64,000 nucleotides of DNA from Corynebacterium humireducens NBRC 106098 = DSM 45392. GTDB taxonomy: Bacteria > Actinomycetota > Actinomycetes > Mycobacteriales > Mycobacteriaceae. Position 1 is the first letter of the stretch. Every line of letters begins with the position of its first letter. The position numbers and the translations under genes are program-made. Below are positions 43,857 to 52,646 of the stretch, piece by piece. The stretch covers positions 1,984,001 through 2,048,000 of the forward strand of contig NZ_CP005286.1 in the NCBI RefSeq assembly GCF_000819445.1, given 5' to 3'. A model generated the notes under the pieces. That model had not been told where the DNA came from and searched no databases. It saw only the letters and a program-made list of their open reading frames with translations.

Positions 43857-44743
43857 ACCGCTTCCGATTTGTTGACGACCACCGAGACTTCTACGAGGTC
43901 AAGCGGTTATGTGAGGTTCTGAAGATCAACCGGTCCTCGTACTACGCCTGGAAATCGGCTGCCCCTGCCCGCCAGCAACGCCTCGTCGCCGACGCGGTGC
44001 TGGGAGCGCAGATCAAGACCACCTTCAACGCCGAGAACGGCTGCTACGGGGCGAAACGTGTGACTGCGACTATCAACTCCAGCGACGGCAACTCCGCCGG
44101 CGGCGTTGTTGTGCAGCGGGTCAATCACAAGCGCACGGCCCGGCTGATGCGGCAGATGGGTCTGTTCGGCTACACGAAAAAACGCCGCGTGAAGACCACC
44201 GTGTCTGCGAAACGGGTTCCGAAGTTCCCGGACCTGTTGAAACGTCGGTTCACCGCAGCCAAGCCGAACACGGTCTACGTCGGCGATATCACGTACCTGC
44301 CGATCGCGGACGGGTCGAATATGTACCTGGCCACCGTTATTGATTGCTATTCGCGGCAGTTGACCGGTTTCGCGATCGCCGACCACATGCGCACCGAACT
44401 GGTCGAAGAAGCCCTCACGATGGCCCACGGGGCCCGAGGTAGTCTTGACGGGGCGATTTTCCACTCGGATCACGGCAGTGTTTATACCTCTGAGCAGTAC
44501 CGGAGGTTGTGTGAGCAGTTCGGCGTCACCCAGTCGATGGGAGCGATCGGGACGAGTGCGGATAACTCGTTGGCGGAGTCGTTCAACGCGTCACTGAAGC
44601 GGGAAGTCCTTCAGGATGAGCCTGTTTTTCCAAGTCAGCTGGTGTGCCGCCGGGATGTGTTTCGGTGGTGCACCCGGTACAACACGAAACGTTTGCACTC
44701 ATGGTGCGGCTACCGCTCGCCGAACGCCTTCGAAGCCGCCTGA
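43850..44743 (+). CDS. IS3-family transposase OrfB (copy A3)
   Basis: 297 aa with an intact rve integrase core: D in VGDITYLPIADGSN, D in FHSDHGSVYTSEQ, E in ADNSLAESFNAS. Identical at protein level to copy A1 although the DNA differs at a few silent positions (for example GAACTG against GAGTTG within TELVEEA). The copy A2 protein has ARKVRGDLNG where this one has AHGARGSLDG. Confidence 0.9.
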   Translation: MVNRFRFVDDHRDFYEVKRLCEVLKINRSSYYAWKSAAPARQQRLVADAVLGAQIKTTFNAENGCYGAKRVTATINSSDGNSAGGVVVQRVNHKRTARLMRQMGLFGYTKKRRVKTTVSAKRVPKFPDLLKRRFTAAKPNTVYVGDITYLPIADGSNMYLATVIDCYSRQLTGFAIADHMRTELVEEALTMAHGARGSLDGAIFHSDHGSVYTSEQYRRLCEQFGVTQSMGAIGTSADNSLAESFNASLKREVLQDEPVFPSQLVCRRDVFRWCTRYNTKRLHSWCGYRSPNAFEAA

Positions 44744-44806
44744 TTAGCTACACTGACTATCGCATCTTGATGAAATCCCCGTGTCCACTTTCCGGGGTTC
44801 GGGCCC

Positions 44807-44992
44807 GAGGCGGCGGAGGATGTGATCCCGCAACTTCCCGGCATGCCCGCAGTCCGGGCAGAGGCCGGTGACGACCACCGGTGTGGCGTCGATGATGGTG
44901 ATGGCACCGGCGTCAGCGGCACCGGTGATCGTCAAGCCGATCTCGGCGGTGCGGCAGATGGTGTCGGCGACGAGATTGCCAGTAGGCTGCAC
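44807..44992 (-). pseudogene. ISL3 transposase (element C), N-terminal part
   Basis: 62 codons starting MQPTGNLVADTICRTAEIGL and including the first zinc-ribbon pair GLCPDCGHAGKLRDHILRRL, then cut by IS3 copy A3. It rejoins in frame with 42314-43441 to give 437 aa, the same length as the element D transposase. Confidence 0.88.
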
Positions 44993-45128
44993 AGTAGGGT
45001 CCTGGTTCGGTTAGATGAAAGCGTCGTAACTCTCATCTTGTACCGGCCAGGGCCCCTATATGTTGTGCCACCCCGAGCCCCACCTCGTGGTCAGCTACGC
45101 ACTCTGAATCGTGAAGAGCCGGGAAACC

Positions 45129-45308
45129 CTGCGCAACTGGGTCCGGCAGGCCGAGGTCGACGCTGGCACCGCCCCCGGTGTCACCACCGAGGAGTACGAG
45201 GAAATGGCACGCCTACGCAAGGAGAACAAACGTCTGCGGGAAGCCAACGAGATTTTGAAGAAGGCCACGGTTTTCTTCGCCGGGGAGCTCGACCCCCGAA
45301 ACCACTGA
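45129..45308 (+). pseudogene. IS3 OrfA of element B, 3' part
   Basis: 59 codons from LRNWVRQAEVDAGTAPGVTT through the coiled coil (RLRKENKRLREANEILKKAT) to FFAGELDPRNH. It follows directly after the right GGGAAACC duplication of element C. GGTTTTC at 45269-45275 lies where a -1 shift would enter the OrfB frame, so it is a candidate slippery site. Confidence 0.85.
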
Positions 45309-46261
45309 TCGCCGACTTCATCGACCAGATGAGAGACGAAGGCTTCGCCGTCGAGTCGATCTGCCGTGTCCTGCGTGAGCAGGGCGTGCAGGTCGCGGCA
45401 AGAACCTACCGCTATTGGAAGAAAGCGGCACCGGCCACACGGATCGTCAGCGACGCGCAGATCCTGAACGCGCTCCACGATCTGAAAGGCACACCGGAAT
45501 CCTTGTACGGGCGGCGCAAGATGGTCGCGTACCTGCGCCGGCAAGGGCATGCGGTGGCGCACTGCACCGTCGACCGATTGATGCGCCTGGCCGGGGTCAA
45601 CGGTATCTCCAGGCGTCGGATGAAACCGCGGACCACGGTTCCCGGCCCCGGGGACCGTGCCCCGGACCTGCTGAACCGGGACTTCACCGCTGAAGCGCCC
45701 AACCGGGTGTGGATCGCGGATTTCACCTATGTGCACACTGCGTCTGGCTGGGTATACATCGCTTTTATCGTCGACGTCTACTCGCAGCGCATCGTAGGCT
45801 GGCACGCCCAGACCTCCCGTGGAGTGGAATTGGTGCGTATCCCGTTGCGTCTGGCGCTGTGGGAGCGCGACCGCACCCAGCATCCGGTCGTGCCCGGGGA
45901 GCTGACCCATCATTCGGATGCGGGAAGCCAATACACGGCGGTGAAGTTCACCGAGAATCTGGCGCTGCAGGGCATCACTCCGTCAATCGGCAGTGTCGGC
46001 GACGCCTACGACAACGCCCTCATGGAGTCGATTAACGGGCTCTACAAGACTGAATGCATCGGCTCTCGGATCTTCACCCCACAGCGCTTGGAGTCGATCG
46101 TGGACGTGGAGCTGGCGACGATGTCGTGGGTGCAGTGGTACAACACCCGTCGACTGCACTCCACCCTCGGGATGGTCCCACCCGCGGAGTATGAGGAAGC
46201 CTACTGGGCCGGGCACGCTAGAATTACCGAGTCACCTGAGAGGGTGGCTCAGCCAATCTAA
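45270..46261 (+). CDS. IS3-family transposase OrfB of element B
   Basis: About 320 aa if entered by a -1 frameshift near 45270; the recognisable protein begins LIADFIDQMRDEGFAVESIC at about 45308. It has an HTH_21-like region followed by an rve core: D in NRVWIADFTYVHTASGWVYI, D in LTHHSDAGSQYTAVKF, E in YDNALMESINGLYKTE, all intact. The open frame extends upstream to 44822 through foreign ISL3 sequence, which is not part of the protein. This gene is complete, but its OrfA partner is split by element C. Confidence 0.8.
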
Positions 46262-46291
46262 CGGCGGCAACAAAGCCGTAGCGGTTCACAC

Positions 46292-46508
46292 CTGGCTCGA
46301 CTCCTTCGGCACCGGCACCAAAACCAATGCCAACGGCGAGAAAGTCGCCAGCCCCGTCGCCGCCGCCAACAGCGCACGCACCCCGGCTGAAGGACTCTCC
46401 GATACCGAGCGCATCCGCGTGTTGGAACGCGAAAACGCCAAGCTCCGGGAGGAACGAGAGATCCTGCGCAAGGCGGCTAAATATTTCGCGGAAGAGACGA
46501 ATTGGTGA
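46292..46508 (+). pseudogene. IS3 OrfA of copy A2, 3' part
   Basis: 71 codons from WLDSFGTGTKTNANGEKVAS to the stop at 46508, directly after the CAC duplication of element B. It carries the coiled coil intact. Together with 41994-42118 it reconstitutes a 113-aa OrfA. Confidence 0.87.
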
Positions 46509-47395
46509 ACCGCTTCCGATTTGTTGACGACCACCGAGACTTCTACGAGGTCAAGCGGTTATGTGAGGTTCTGAAGATCAACCGGTCCTCGTACTACGCC
46601 TGGAAATCGGCTGCCCCTGCCCGCCAGCAACGCCTCGTCGCCGACGCGGTGCTGGGAGCGCAGATCAAGACCACCTTCAACGCCGAGAACGGCTGCTACG
46701 GGGCGAAACGTGTGACTGCGACTATCAACTCCAGCGACGGCAACTCCGCCGGCGGCGTTGTTGTGCAGCGGGTCAATCACAAGCGCACGGCCCGGCTGAT
46801 GCGGCAGATGGGTCTGTTCGGCTACACGAAAAAACGCCGCGTGAAGACCACCGTGTCTGCGAAACGGGTTCCGAAGTTCCCGGACCTGTTGAAACGTCGG
46901 TTCACCGCAGCCAAGCCGAACACGGTCTACGTCGGCGATATCACGTACCTGCCGATCGCGGACGGGTCGAATATGTACCTGGCCACCGTTATTGATTGCT
47001 ATTCGCGGCAGTTGACCGGTTTCGCGATCGCCGACCACATGCGCACCGAACTGGTCGAAGAAGCCCTGACGATGGCCCGGAAGGTACGAGGAGACCTGAA
47101 TGGGGCGATTTTCCACTCGGATCACGGCAGTGTTTATACCTCTGAGCAGTACCGGAGGTTGTGTGAGCAGTTCGGCGTCACCCAGTCGATGGGAGCGATC
47201 GGGACGAGTGCGGATAACTCGTTGGCGGAGTCGTTCAACGCGTCACTGAAGCGGGAAGTCCTTCAGGATGAGCCTGTTTTTCCAAGTCAGCTGGTGTGCC
47301 GCCGGGATGTGTTTCGGTGGTGCACCCGGTACAACACGAAACGTTTGCACTCATGGTGCGGCTACCGCTCGCCGAACGCCTTCGAAGCCGCCTGA
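46502..47395 (+). CDS. IS3-family transposase OrfB (copy A2)
   Basis: 297 aa with an intact DDE core. It differs from copies A1 and A3 at a cluster of residues just before the second Asp (ALTMARKVRGDLNGAIFHSD here). The cognate OrfA is split by 4.2 kb of nested insertions, so an OrfAB fusion cannot be made and this copy should not transpose alone, although its ends could be used in trans. Confidence 0.88.
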   Translation: MVNRFRFVDDHRDFYEVKRLCEVLKINRSSYYAWKSAAPARQQRLVADAVLGAQIKTTFNAENGCYGAKRVTATINSSDGNSAGGVVVQRVNHKRTARLMRQMGLFGYTKKRRVKTTVSAKRVPKFPDLLKRRFTAAKPNTVYVGDITYLPIADGSNMYLATVIDCYSRQLTGFAIADHMRTELVEEALTMARKVRGDLNGAIFHSDHGSVYTSEQYRRLCEQFGVTQSMGAIGTSADNSLAESFNASLKREVLQDEPVFPSQLVCRRDVFRWCTRYNTKRLHSWCGYRSPNAFEAA

Positions 47396-47461
47396 TTAGC
47401 TACACTGACTATCGCATCTTGATGAAATCCCCGTGTCCACTTTCCGGGGTTCGGGCCCGAT

Positions 47462-48313
47462 GCTTCCCACCTCGATGGAGTCCGGATCCTCGGTGTGGAC
47501 GAACATGTCTGGAAGCACACCCGAAAGCCAGGCCAGCCGTCCAACCTGGTGACGATCCTGGTCGACCTCACCCCGCTGGTCGACGGACGTGGGCCGGCCC
47601 GACTACTGGATATCCGCCCAGGCCGCAGCGCAGACGTGCTGCGCACGTGGCTGCAGGAACGCGACCCTGGCTTCCGGGAGCAGGTGCAGGTCGTGACCAT
47701 GGACGGGTTCACCGGCTACGCCAGCGCTGTCGACCAGGTCCTCCCGGGCGCCACCAAGGTCATGGATCCCTTTCACGTGGTCCATCTGGCAGCTGACAAG
47801 CTCACCGGATGCCGGCAACGGCTCCAACGAGAGACCACCGGACGCCGGGGCCGCAAGGACGATCCGCTGTACAAGCACCGTCGCACGCTACTGACCAGGA
47901 CGGACTACCTCACCGAGCGGCAGAAACAGCGACTGGACATGCTGTGGGCCACCGATGACGACTACGTGGCCCTGGAGGTGACGTGGATGTTCTATCAGGA
48001 CGTGATCCAGGCGTACGGGCATCCGAAGAAGTCGGAGGGCAAGAAGTTGATGGACCGGATCATCAACACCCTGCGCAAAGGCTTGCCGAAAGGTCTGGAG
48101 GAGCTGGCTCAACTCGGGAGAACCCTGTGGCGTCGGCGGGAAGATGTCCTGGCGTACTTCGATATCGGGGCGTCCAACGGTCCGGTCGAGGCGATCAACG
48201 GACGGCTTGAGCATCTACGCGGGATTGCTCTGGGGTTCAGGAATCTCAACCACTACATCTTGCGGTCACTGATCCACTCCGGCCAGATACACAACCGGAT
48301 CAACGCACTCTAA
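47462..48313 (+). pseudogene. ISL3 transposase (element D), C-terminal part
   Basis: 283 codons from ASHLDGVRILGVDEHVWKHT to HSGQIHNRINAL, containing the ISL3 DDE core (VVTMDGFTGYASAVDQVLPG; FDIGASNGPVEAINGRLEHL). Continues from 41462-41923. Compared with element C it has scattered substitutions, for example ASHLDG against PHYLDG at the junction. Confidence 0.9.
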
Positions 48314-48326
48314 ATCGTGAAGAGCC

Positions 48327-48927
48327 ACTTTCCTCCGAACTCCACGACAATGTCACCAGCAAACTGTCTTCCGCTGTAATACTGCTAGAAAGCATGCAGT
48401 CATCCCTTCGACAACCGAGTGCGGAAACTTGCGCTCAACTCCCCCTTGCCAAGTCACTGATACGTTCTGCGGCAGAGGGGGCTCGGAATATCAATGTCGA
48501 GATAGCGAAGGATCCCTCCATGCTTCCGCCGAATGGGCCAGTGGATGTCCACACGCTCATCTGGGACCAGATTCGAACGCTGCGGACCATGGGAATCGAG
48601 GTAATTTTCTCGACCACAGGCCCTCGCACCGTGACCCCTCACTCCTTTAACGCAGCAATGCGAGAAGCTTTCGTAAACATCCACAAATATGCAGACCCTC
48701 AACAACCTGTTACGGTCAGCCTCGACACTTCCTGTGGTGTCCACCTCGAGGTCGAAAACTCGGAGCGTTCGATCTCACGTGATCGAGTCATATCCTCACA
48801 ACTCGGAATCGCCCAACACGCCACCAAACTTCATCTGGAGGGCGGAAGAATGAAGGTCTATAATCACGGCAAAACCTGGAGAGTATCTCTCGAACATCCC
48901 CGATCAGAACGAACTGAGACCAAATGA
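48327..48927 (+). pseudogene. Sensor histidine kinase, catalytic remnant
   Basis: About 199 codons in frame from 48328. It begins with the dimerisation H-box LSSELHDNVTSKLSSAVILL (HisKA_3 type) and continues to a HATPase region with the N-box AAMREAFVNIHKYADPQQPV. The membrane-sensing half is at 40885-41333. It has no start signal of its own at the IS junction; the first in-frame ATG, at 48394, lies downstream of the H-box, so phosphotransfer function is lost. The stop overlaps the response regulator ATG. Confidence 0.8.
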
Positions 48928-49547
48928 TACGGATGTTGATTGCGGATGACGACCCAATTGTGCGTCACGCACTACCAGCCTATTTCGAGAGCATAAGCGA
49001 TATTTCCGTAGCAGACACAGCCCCCGACGGCCATTTGGCTTTGGAGTCCCTTAAGAACAACGACATAAATCTAATTCTGAGTGATCTAAGAATGCCGAGC
49101 ATGGACGGGTTGACTCTCCTGAAACGGGTTCGAGAGTTATCAGAGAACATTTGCTTTGTTGCGATGACGTCGTACGACTCCGACACCGCAATGATTGAGG
49201 TTTTGAGAGCGGGCGCTTCGGGCTATATCCTCAAAGACGCGTCCCCTGAAAAAATGGTTACCGCAGTACGAGACGCCTATTCAGGCGGAACAGCTCTTTC
49301 GCCTTCCTGCGTGAGTCGGCTCGTACAACTCTCCATGGCCGGACGTAAGCAAGTTTCGATGGAGTCTTTGTCGCCTACGGATTACTCCATTCTTTCCCTG
49401 CTCTCATCGGGAATGTCAAATCGACAGATAGCCTCGGAACTTCATTACGCTGAGTCAACAATCAAGAATCGAGTTAGCCATCTAATAAAGAAGTTTCAGG
49501 TGGATTCTCGCATCAAGTTAGCGCTGTTGTTCCACGGACACGTGTAG
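48924..49547 (+). CDS. NarL/LuxR-family response regulator
   Basis: 207 aa. The receiver domain has acidic residues D8-D10, the phosphorylation site Asp54 (NLILSDLRMPSMDGLTLL) and Lys in SGYILKDAS. The C-terminal LuxR-type HTH reads LSPTDYSILSLLSSGMSNRQ, then IASELHYAESTIKNRVSHLI. Its ATG overlaps the kinase stop (ATGA). The cognate kinase is inactivated by the IS nest, so this is probably an orphan regulator. The gene is AT-rich compared with the flanking lepA block, which suggests acquisition by transfer. Confidence 0.9.
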   Translation: MIRMLIADDDPIVRHALPAYFESISDISVADTAPDGHLALESLKNNDINLILSDLRMPSMDGLTLLKRVRELSENICFVAMTSYDSDTAMIEVLRAGASGYILKDASPEKMVTAVRDAYSGGTALSPSCVSRLVQLSMAGRKQVSMESLSPTDYSILSLLSSGMSNRQIASELHYAESTIKNRVSHLIKKFQVDSRIKLALLFHGHV

Positions 49548-49646
49548 AAGCCCAACCTGCCTATACGGCAGATCCGTGTCTCGAAGCCTGGGTATTACTT
49601 CCTCATTTCGCGTGCTCGGTCTCATCACCGCATATCGGGTTTGATC

Positions 49647-51494
49647 TCAGTCGCCGTCGGTCGACAGCGCCGCGACGAAGGCCTCCTGCGGCACGGAGAC
49701 GGAACCGATGTTCTTCATGCGCTTCTTACCGGCCTTCTGCTTCTCCAGGAGCTTGCGCTTACGGGAGATGTCACCGCCGTAGCACTTGGCCAGGACGTCC
49801 TTGCGCAGGGCACGGATGTTCTCACGCGCGATGACGCGGGAACCGATCGCCGCCTGGACCGGCACCTCGAACTGCTGGCGGGGGATGAGCTCCTTGAGCT
49901 TCACGGTCATCTTGTTGCCGTACCACTGGGCGTTGTCCTTGTGGACGATCGCCGAGAACGCGTCCACCGGCTCACCCTGCAGCAGGATATCCACCTTGAC
50001 CAGGTCGGCGGTCTGCTCGCCGGCCTCCTCGTAGTTGAGGGAGGCGTAACCCTTGGTGCGGGACTTGAGCATGTCGAAGAAGTCGAAGATGATCTCGCCC
50101 AGCGGCATGAGGTAACGCAGCTCGACGCGGTCCTCGGACAGGTAGTCCATGTTCTTCATCTCGCCACGCTTGGCCTGGCACAGCTCCATGGTGGAGCCGA
50201 CGAACTCGGAGGGCACGATGATGGTGACGTTGACCATCGGCTCGTAGATCTCCTGCAGCTTGCCGCCCGGCCAGTCGGAGGGGTTGTGCACATGGTGCTC
50301 GGTGCCGTCCTCCGCGATGACGCGGTAGTCCACCGACGGGGAGGTGGAGATGAGGTCGAGGTCGAACTCGCGCTCCAGGCGGTCACGGGTGATCTCCATG
50401 TGGAGCAGGCCGAGGAAGCCGCAGCGGAAACCGAAGCCCAGGGCCACGGAGGTCTCCGGCTCCCAGGTGAGGGAGGCGTCGTTGAGCTGCAGCTTCTCCA
50501 GGGCCTCACGCAGGGCCGGGAAATCGGCCTGGGAGATCGGGAACAGGCCCGAGTAGACCATCGGCTTCGGCTCGGCGTAGCCCTGCAGCGGCTCGGTGGC
50601 GCCCTTCTCCGCCCAGGTGACGGTGTCACCGACCTTCGACTGACGCACGTCCTTCACGCCGGTGATGAGGTAGCCGACCTCGCCCGGGCCGAGGCCCGCG
50701 CACTTCTTCGGCGTCGGGGAGACGATGCCGATCTCGAGGAGCTCGTGGTTCGCACCCGTGGACATCATGGTCAGACGCTGACGCGGGGTCAGCTTGCCGT
50801 CCATCATGCGGATGTAGGTGACCACGCCGCGGTAGGTGTCGTAGACGGAGTCGAAGATCATGGCACGCGCCGGGGCGTCGGGGCCGTTCTCCGAGGTCGG
50901 GGCCGGGATGAGCTCCGCGACCTTGTCCAGCAGCTCCGGCACGCCCTGGCCGGTCTTGCCGGACACGCGCAGCACGTCCTCCGGCTCGCAGCCGATGATG
51001 TTGGCGACCTCGAGGGCGTACTTCTCCGGGTCCGCCGCCGGCAGGTCGATCTTGTTGAGGACCGGGATGATCTCCAGGTCCTTGTCCATCGCCATGTAGA
51101 GGTTCGCGAGGGTCTGCGCCTCGATGCCCTGGGCGGCGTCGACAAGCAGGATCGCACCCTCACACGCCTCGAGGGCGCGGGAGACCTCGTACGTGAAGTC
51201 GACGTGACCCGGGGTGTCGATCATCTGCATGACGATCTCCTGGCCCGCGAACTCACCCGACTGCGGGATCCACGGCAGACGCACGTTCTGCGCCTTGATG
51301 GTGATGCCGCGCTCCCGCTCGATGTCCATGTTGTCGAGGTACTGGTCACGCATGTCGCGTGCCTCGACGACGTTGGACAGCTGCAGGATTCGGTCGGCGA
51401 GCGTGGACTTGCCGTGGTCGATGTGCGCGATGATGCAGAAATTACGGATCCGGGAGGGATCGGTGAACGTCTGCTCCGCAAAGTTCTTCGCCAT
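49647..51494 (-). CDS. lepA: Elongation factor 4 (LepA)
   Basis: 615 aa translational GTPase that back-translocates or remodels stalled ribosomes. G-motifs are intact: [10 protein letters not shown] (P-loop), DTPGHVDF (G3), [10 protein letters not shown] (G4). The LepA-specific C-terminus [14 protein letters not shown] ends the protein, after [20 protein letters not shown] and [21 protein letters not shown] chose the ATG at 51494 ([10 protein letters not shown]) with GGAACC/AGGGAAC upstream; an earlier start adds 19 unconserved residues. An IS5-family element now sits directly upstream. Confidence 0.95.
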   Translation of the reverse strand: MAKNFAEQTFTDPSRIRNFCIIAHIDHGKSTLADRILQLSNVVEARDMRDQYLDNMDIERERGITIKAQNVRLPWIPQSGEFAGQEIVMQMIDTPGHVDFTYEVSRALEACEGAILLVDAAQGIEAQTLANLYMAMDKDLEIIPVLNKIDLPAADPEKYALEVANIIGCEPEDVLRVSGKTGQGVPELLDKVAELIPAPTSENGPDAPARAMIFDSVYDTYRGVVTYIRMMDGKLTPRQRLTMMSTGANHELLEIGIVSPTPKKCAGLGPGEVGYLITGVKDVRQSKVGDTVTWAEKGATEPLQGYAEPKPMVYSGLFPISQADFPALREALEKLQLNDASLTWEPETSVALGFGFRCGFLGLLHMEITRDRLEREFDLDLISTSPSVDYRVIAEDGTEHHVHNPSDWPGGKLQEIYEPMVNVTIIVPSEFVGSTMELCQAKRGEMKNMDYLSEDRVELRYLMPLGEIIFDFFDMLKSRTKGYASLNYEEAGEQTADLVKVDILLQGEPVDAFSAIVHKDNAQWYGNKMTVKLKELIPRQQFEVPVQAAIGSRVIARENIRALRKDVLAKCYGGDISRKRKLLEKQKAGKKRMKNIGSVSVPQEAFVAALSTDGD

Positions 51495-51566
51495 GTGTGG
51501 TGGAGGTTCCCTTCTGGTATGACTCCCCCACTCTACCGAAGTCGCGCCCATTACTTAAGTGGCCTA

Positions 51567-52573
51567 GAGGGTGTTACGAAAGTCGTTTCAGCCAGTAGCG
51601 GATATTCGCCAACTGCACCGTGGCCTCGAAATGCACCGCTAACTTGTCGAAACGCGTGGCACACCCACGATGCTGCTTGATCCGGTTGATACCCCGCTCC
51701 ACGGCATTACGCCGCTGGTAAGCCACGGCATCGAAGGCAGGGGGTCGGCCACCGGCCGACCCCCTGCGCCGACGGTTGGCGACCTGGTCCTTCGGCTGGG
51801 AGATCGTCGCCTTGATCCCCCGCGCCCGCAACCACGCCCGGTTCGCCCGTGAGGAATACGCCTTGTCCGCCAACACCCGCTCGGGTCGTTTCCGCGGCCG
51901 ACCACGCGTGGCGGACGGCACCCGGATTTTCTCCAGTACCCGCACCATCTGTGGACCATCACCGGCTTGACCTGGGGTGATCGCAAAGGACAGCACCCCG
52001 CAGTCAGCGTCAATGGCCACATGGATCTTGGTCGACCACCCGCCCCGCGAGCGGCCGAACCCATGATGATCCGGCTCCCCCGGGTGGCGGAGGGGGCTGT
52101 CTTTCCGTGCACCCGCGGCGTGGATATGTCCACGGGTGGTTGTGGAATCCACGCTGACCTCCCAGGAGAGTTTTCCTTTCTCCTGGGCGTGGGTGAGCAG
52201 CCGGGTGTGCACGTTCTCCCATACTCCGTTGGCCCGCAGCCGGGCGAACAGATCGTGGACCCGCCACCAGGGGCCGTAGCGCTCATGGACATCGCGCCAC
52301 GGGCAGCCGGTGCGGATGCGAAAGAAGATGCCGTTGACCAGGGACCGTAGGTCCCAGGTGCGGGGGCGTCCCCGCCGTGACGGGGCCGGTAGCAGTGGGA
52401 CAAGCAGGTCCCATTCAGCGTCGGTGAGGTCATGGCGTGCTGAGGGCGGTACAGTAGGCAACGAGGGTTTCCTTGCGAGCGTTGATGATTCGACACCAAC
52501 AGCGTGCGCGGGGAGACCCTCGTTGCTGTTTATGACACGCCGGTCTCACTCACCGGATTTTCGTAACACGCTC
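51567..52573 (-). mobile_element. IS5-family element (IS427-like)
   Basis: 1007 bp with terminal repeats GAGGGTGTTACGAAA (51567) and GAGCGTGTTACGAAA (reverse strand from 52573). It is flanked by TA on both sides (part of CTAG), which fits the 2-bp TA duplication of the IS427 group. It is inserted between lepA and the PemK-like gene and probably separates lepA from its native promoter region. Confidence 0.88.
51574..52461 (-). CDS. IS5-family transposase
   Basis: 295 aa in a single open frame from a TTG at 52461 with AAGGAA upstream. N-terminal LTDAEWDLLVPLLPAPSRRG is the family opening. DDE residues lie in VSVDSTTTRGHIHAAGARKD (first Asp), ERVLADKAYSSRANRAWLRA (second Asp) and RRNAVERGINRIKQHRG (Glu). 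Many IS427-group transposases need a frameshift between two frames; this one does not. The element looks intact and potentially mobile. Confidence 0.9.
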   Translation of the reverse strand: MPTVPPSARHDLTDAEWDLLVPLLPAPSRRGRPRTWDLRSLVNGIFFRIRTGCPWRDVHERYGPWWRVHDLFARLRANGVWENVHTRLLTHAQEKGKLSWEVSVDSTTTRGHIHAAGARKDSPLRHPGEPDHHGFGRSRGGWSTKIHVAIDADCGVLSFAITPGQAGDGPQMVRVLEKIRVPSATRGRPRKRPERVLADKAYSSRANRAWLRARGIKATISQPKDQVANRRRRGSAGGRPPAFDAVAYQRRNAVERGINRIKQHRGCATRFDKLAVHFEATVQLANIRYWLKRLS

Positions 52574-52646
52574 TAGCCGCGGAGGACTTTCCCCCGATAC
52601 ACTGGGACAACAATCCACCACCCGCCACGGAAGGAGCGGCAGACAC

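Larger units (their letters stand above)
43445..44806 (+). mobile_element. IS3-family element, copy A3 (innermost, nest level 5)
   Basis: 1362 bp, from GGACCTGACCCC at 43445 to GGGCCC at 44806, flanked by a GAG duplication (43442-43444 and 44807-44809). Uninterrupted, and both proteins are identical to those of copy A1 at 19316-20677. It must be the most recent insertion in the nest and is the likely active form. Confidence 0.94.
42301..45120 (-). mobile_element. ISL3-family element C (nest level 4)
   Basis: The ends GGCTCTTCACGATT (42301) and complement (45120) match element D, and a perfect 8-bp target duplication GGGAAACC flanks it (42293-42300 and 45121-45128). Excluding the level-5 insertion it is 1455 bp. 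The transposase is on the minus strand. It is a diverged relative of element D, not an identical copy. Confidence 0.93.
42119..46288 (+). mobile_element. IS3-family element B, a different subgroup (nest level 3)
   Basis: The ends are TGAACCG at 42119 and CGGTTCA at 46288, with further matching positions inward, flanked by CAC (42116-42118 and 46289-46291). Without the level-4 insertion it is 1342 bp. It encodes its own OrfA and OrfB, unlike those of the A copies, so two IS3 subgroups are present. Confidence 0.92.
41924..47458 (+). mobile_element. IS3-family element, copy A2 (nest level 2)
   Basis: It begins GGACCTGACCCC at 41924, ends GGGCCC at 47458 and is flanked by GAT (41921-41923 and 47459-47461). 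Removing the level-3 insertion and its 3-bp duplication leaves exactly 1362 bp, the same as copies A1 and A3. Its proteins differ from theirs at several residues, so it is a diverged, older copy. Confidence 0.92.
41334..48326 (+). mobile_element. ISL3-family element D, outermost of a five-level IS nest
   Basis: The ends are GGCTCTTCACGATT at 41334 and its complement at 48326. Excluding the internal insertion the element is 1455 bp (41334-41923 plus 47462-48326). Its transposase reads on the plus strand in two parts. The element split the sensor kinase gene. The flanks share only ACTTT of the expected 8-bp duplication (ACTTTAAG left, ACTTTCCT right), so the junction has been altered. Confidence 0.9.

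Noticed and set aside
44822..46261. Apparent 479-aa protein combining an unknown N-terminus with an IS3 transposase
   Set aside because: The first ~160 codons read the antisense strand of ISL3-C and its terminal repeat; only the part after about 45270 is transposase.
49641..51680. A long open frame antisense to lepA
   Set aside because: It mirrors lepA exactly, continues into the IS5 element, and has no recognisable domain. It is a GC-driven shadow.
51639..52499. Second long frame in the IS5 element, considered as part of a frameshifted transposase
   Set aside because: The 295-aa frame alone carries the N-terminal signature and all three catalytic residues, so no frameshift is needed.
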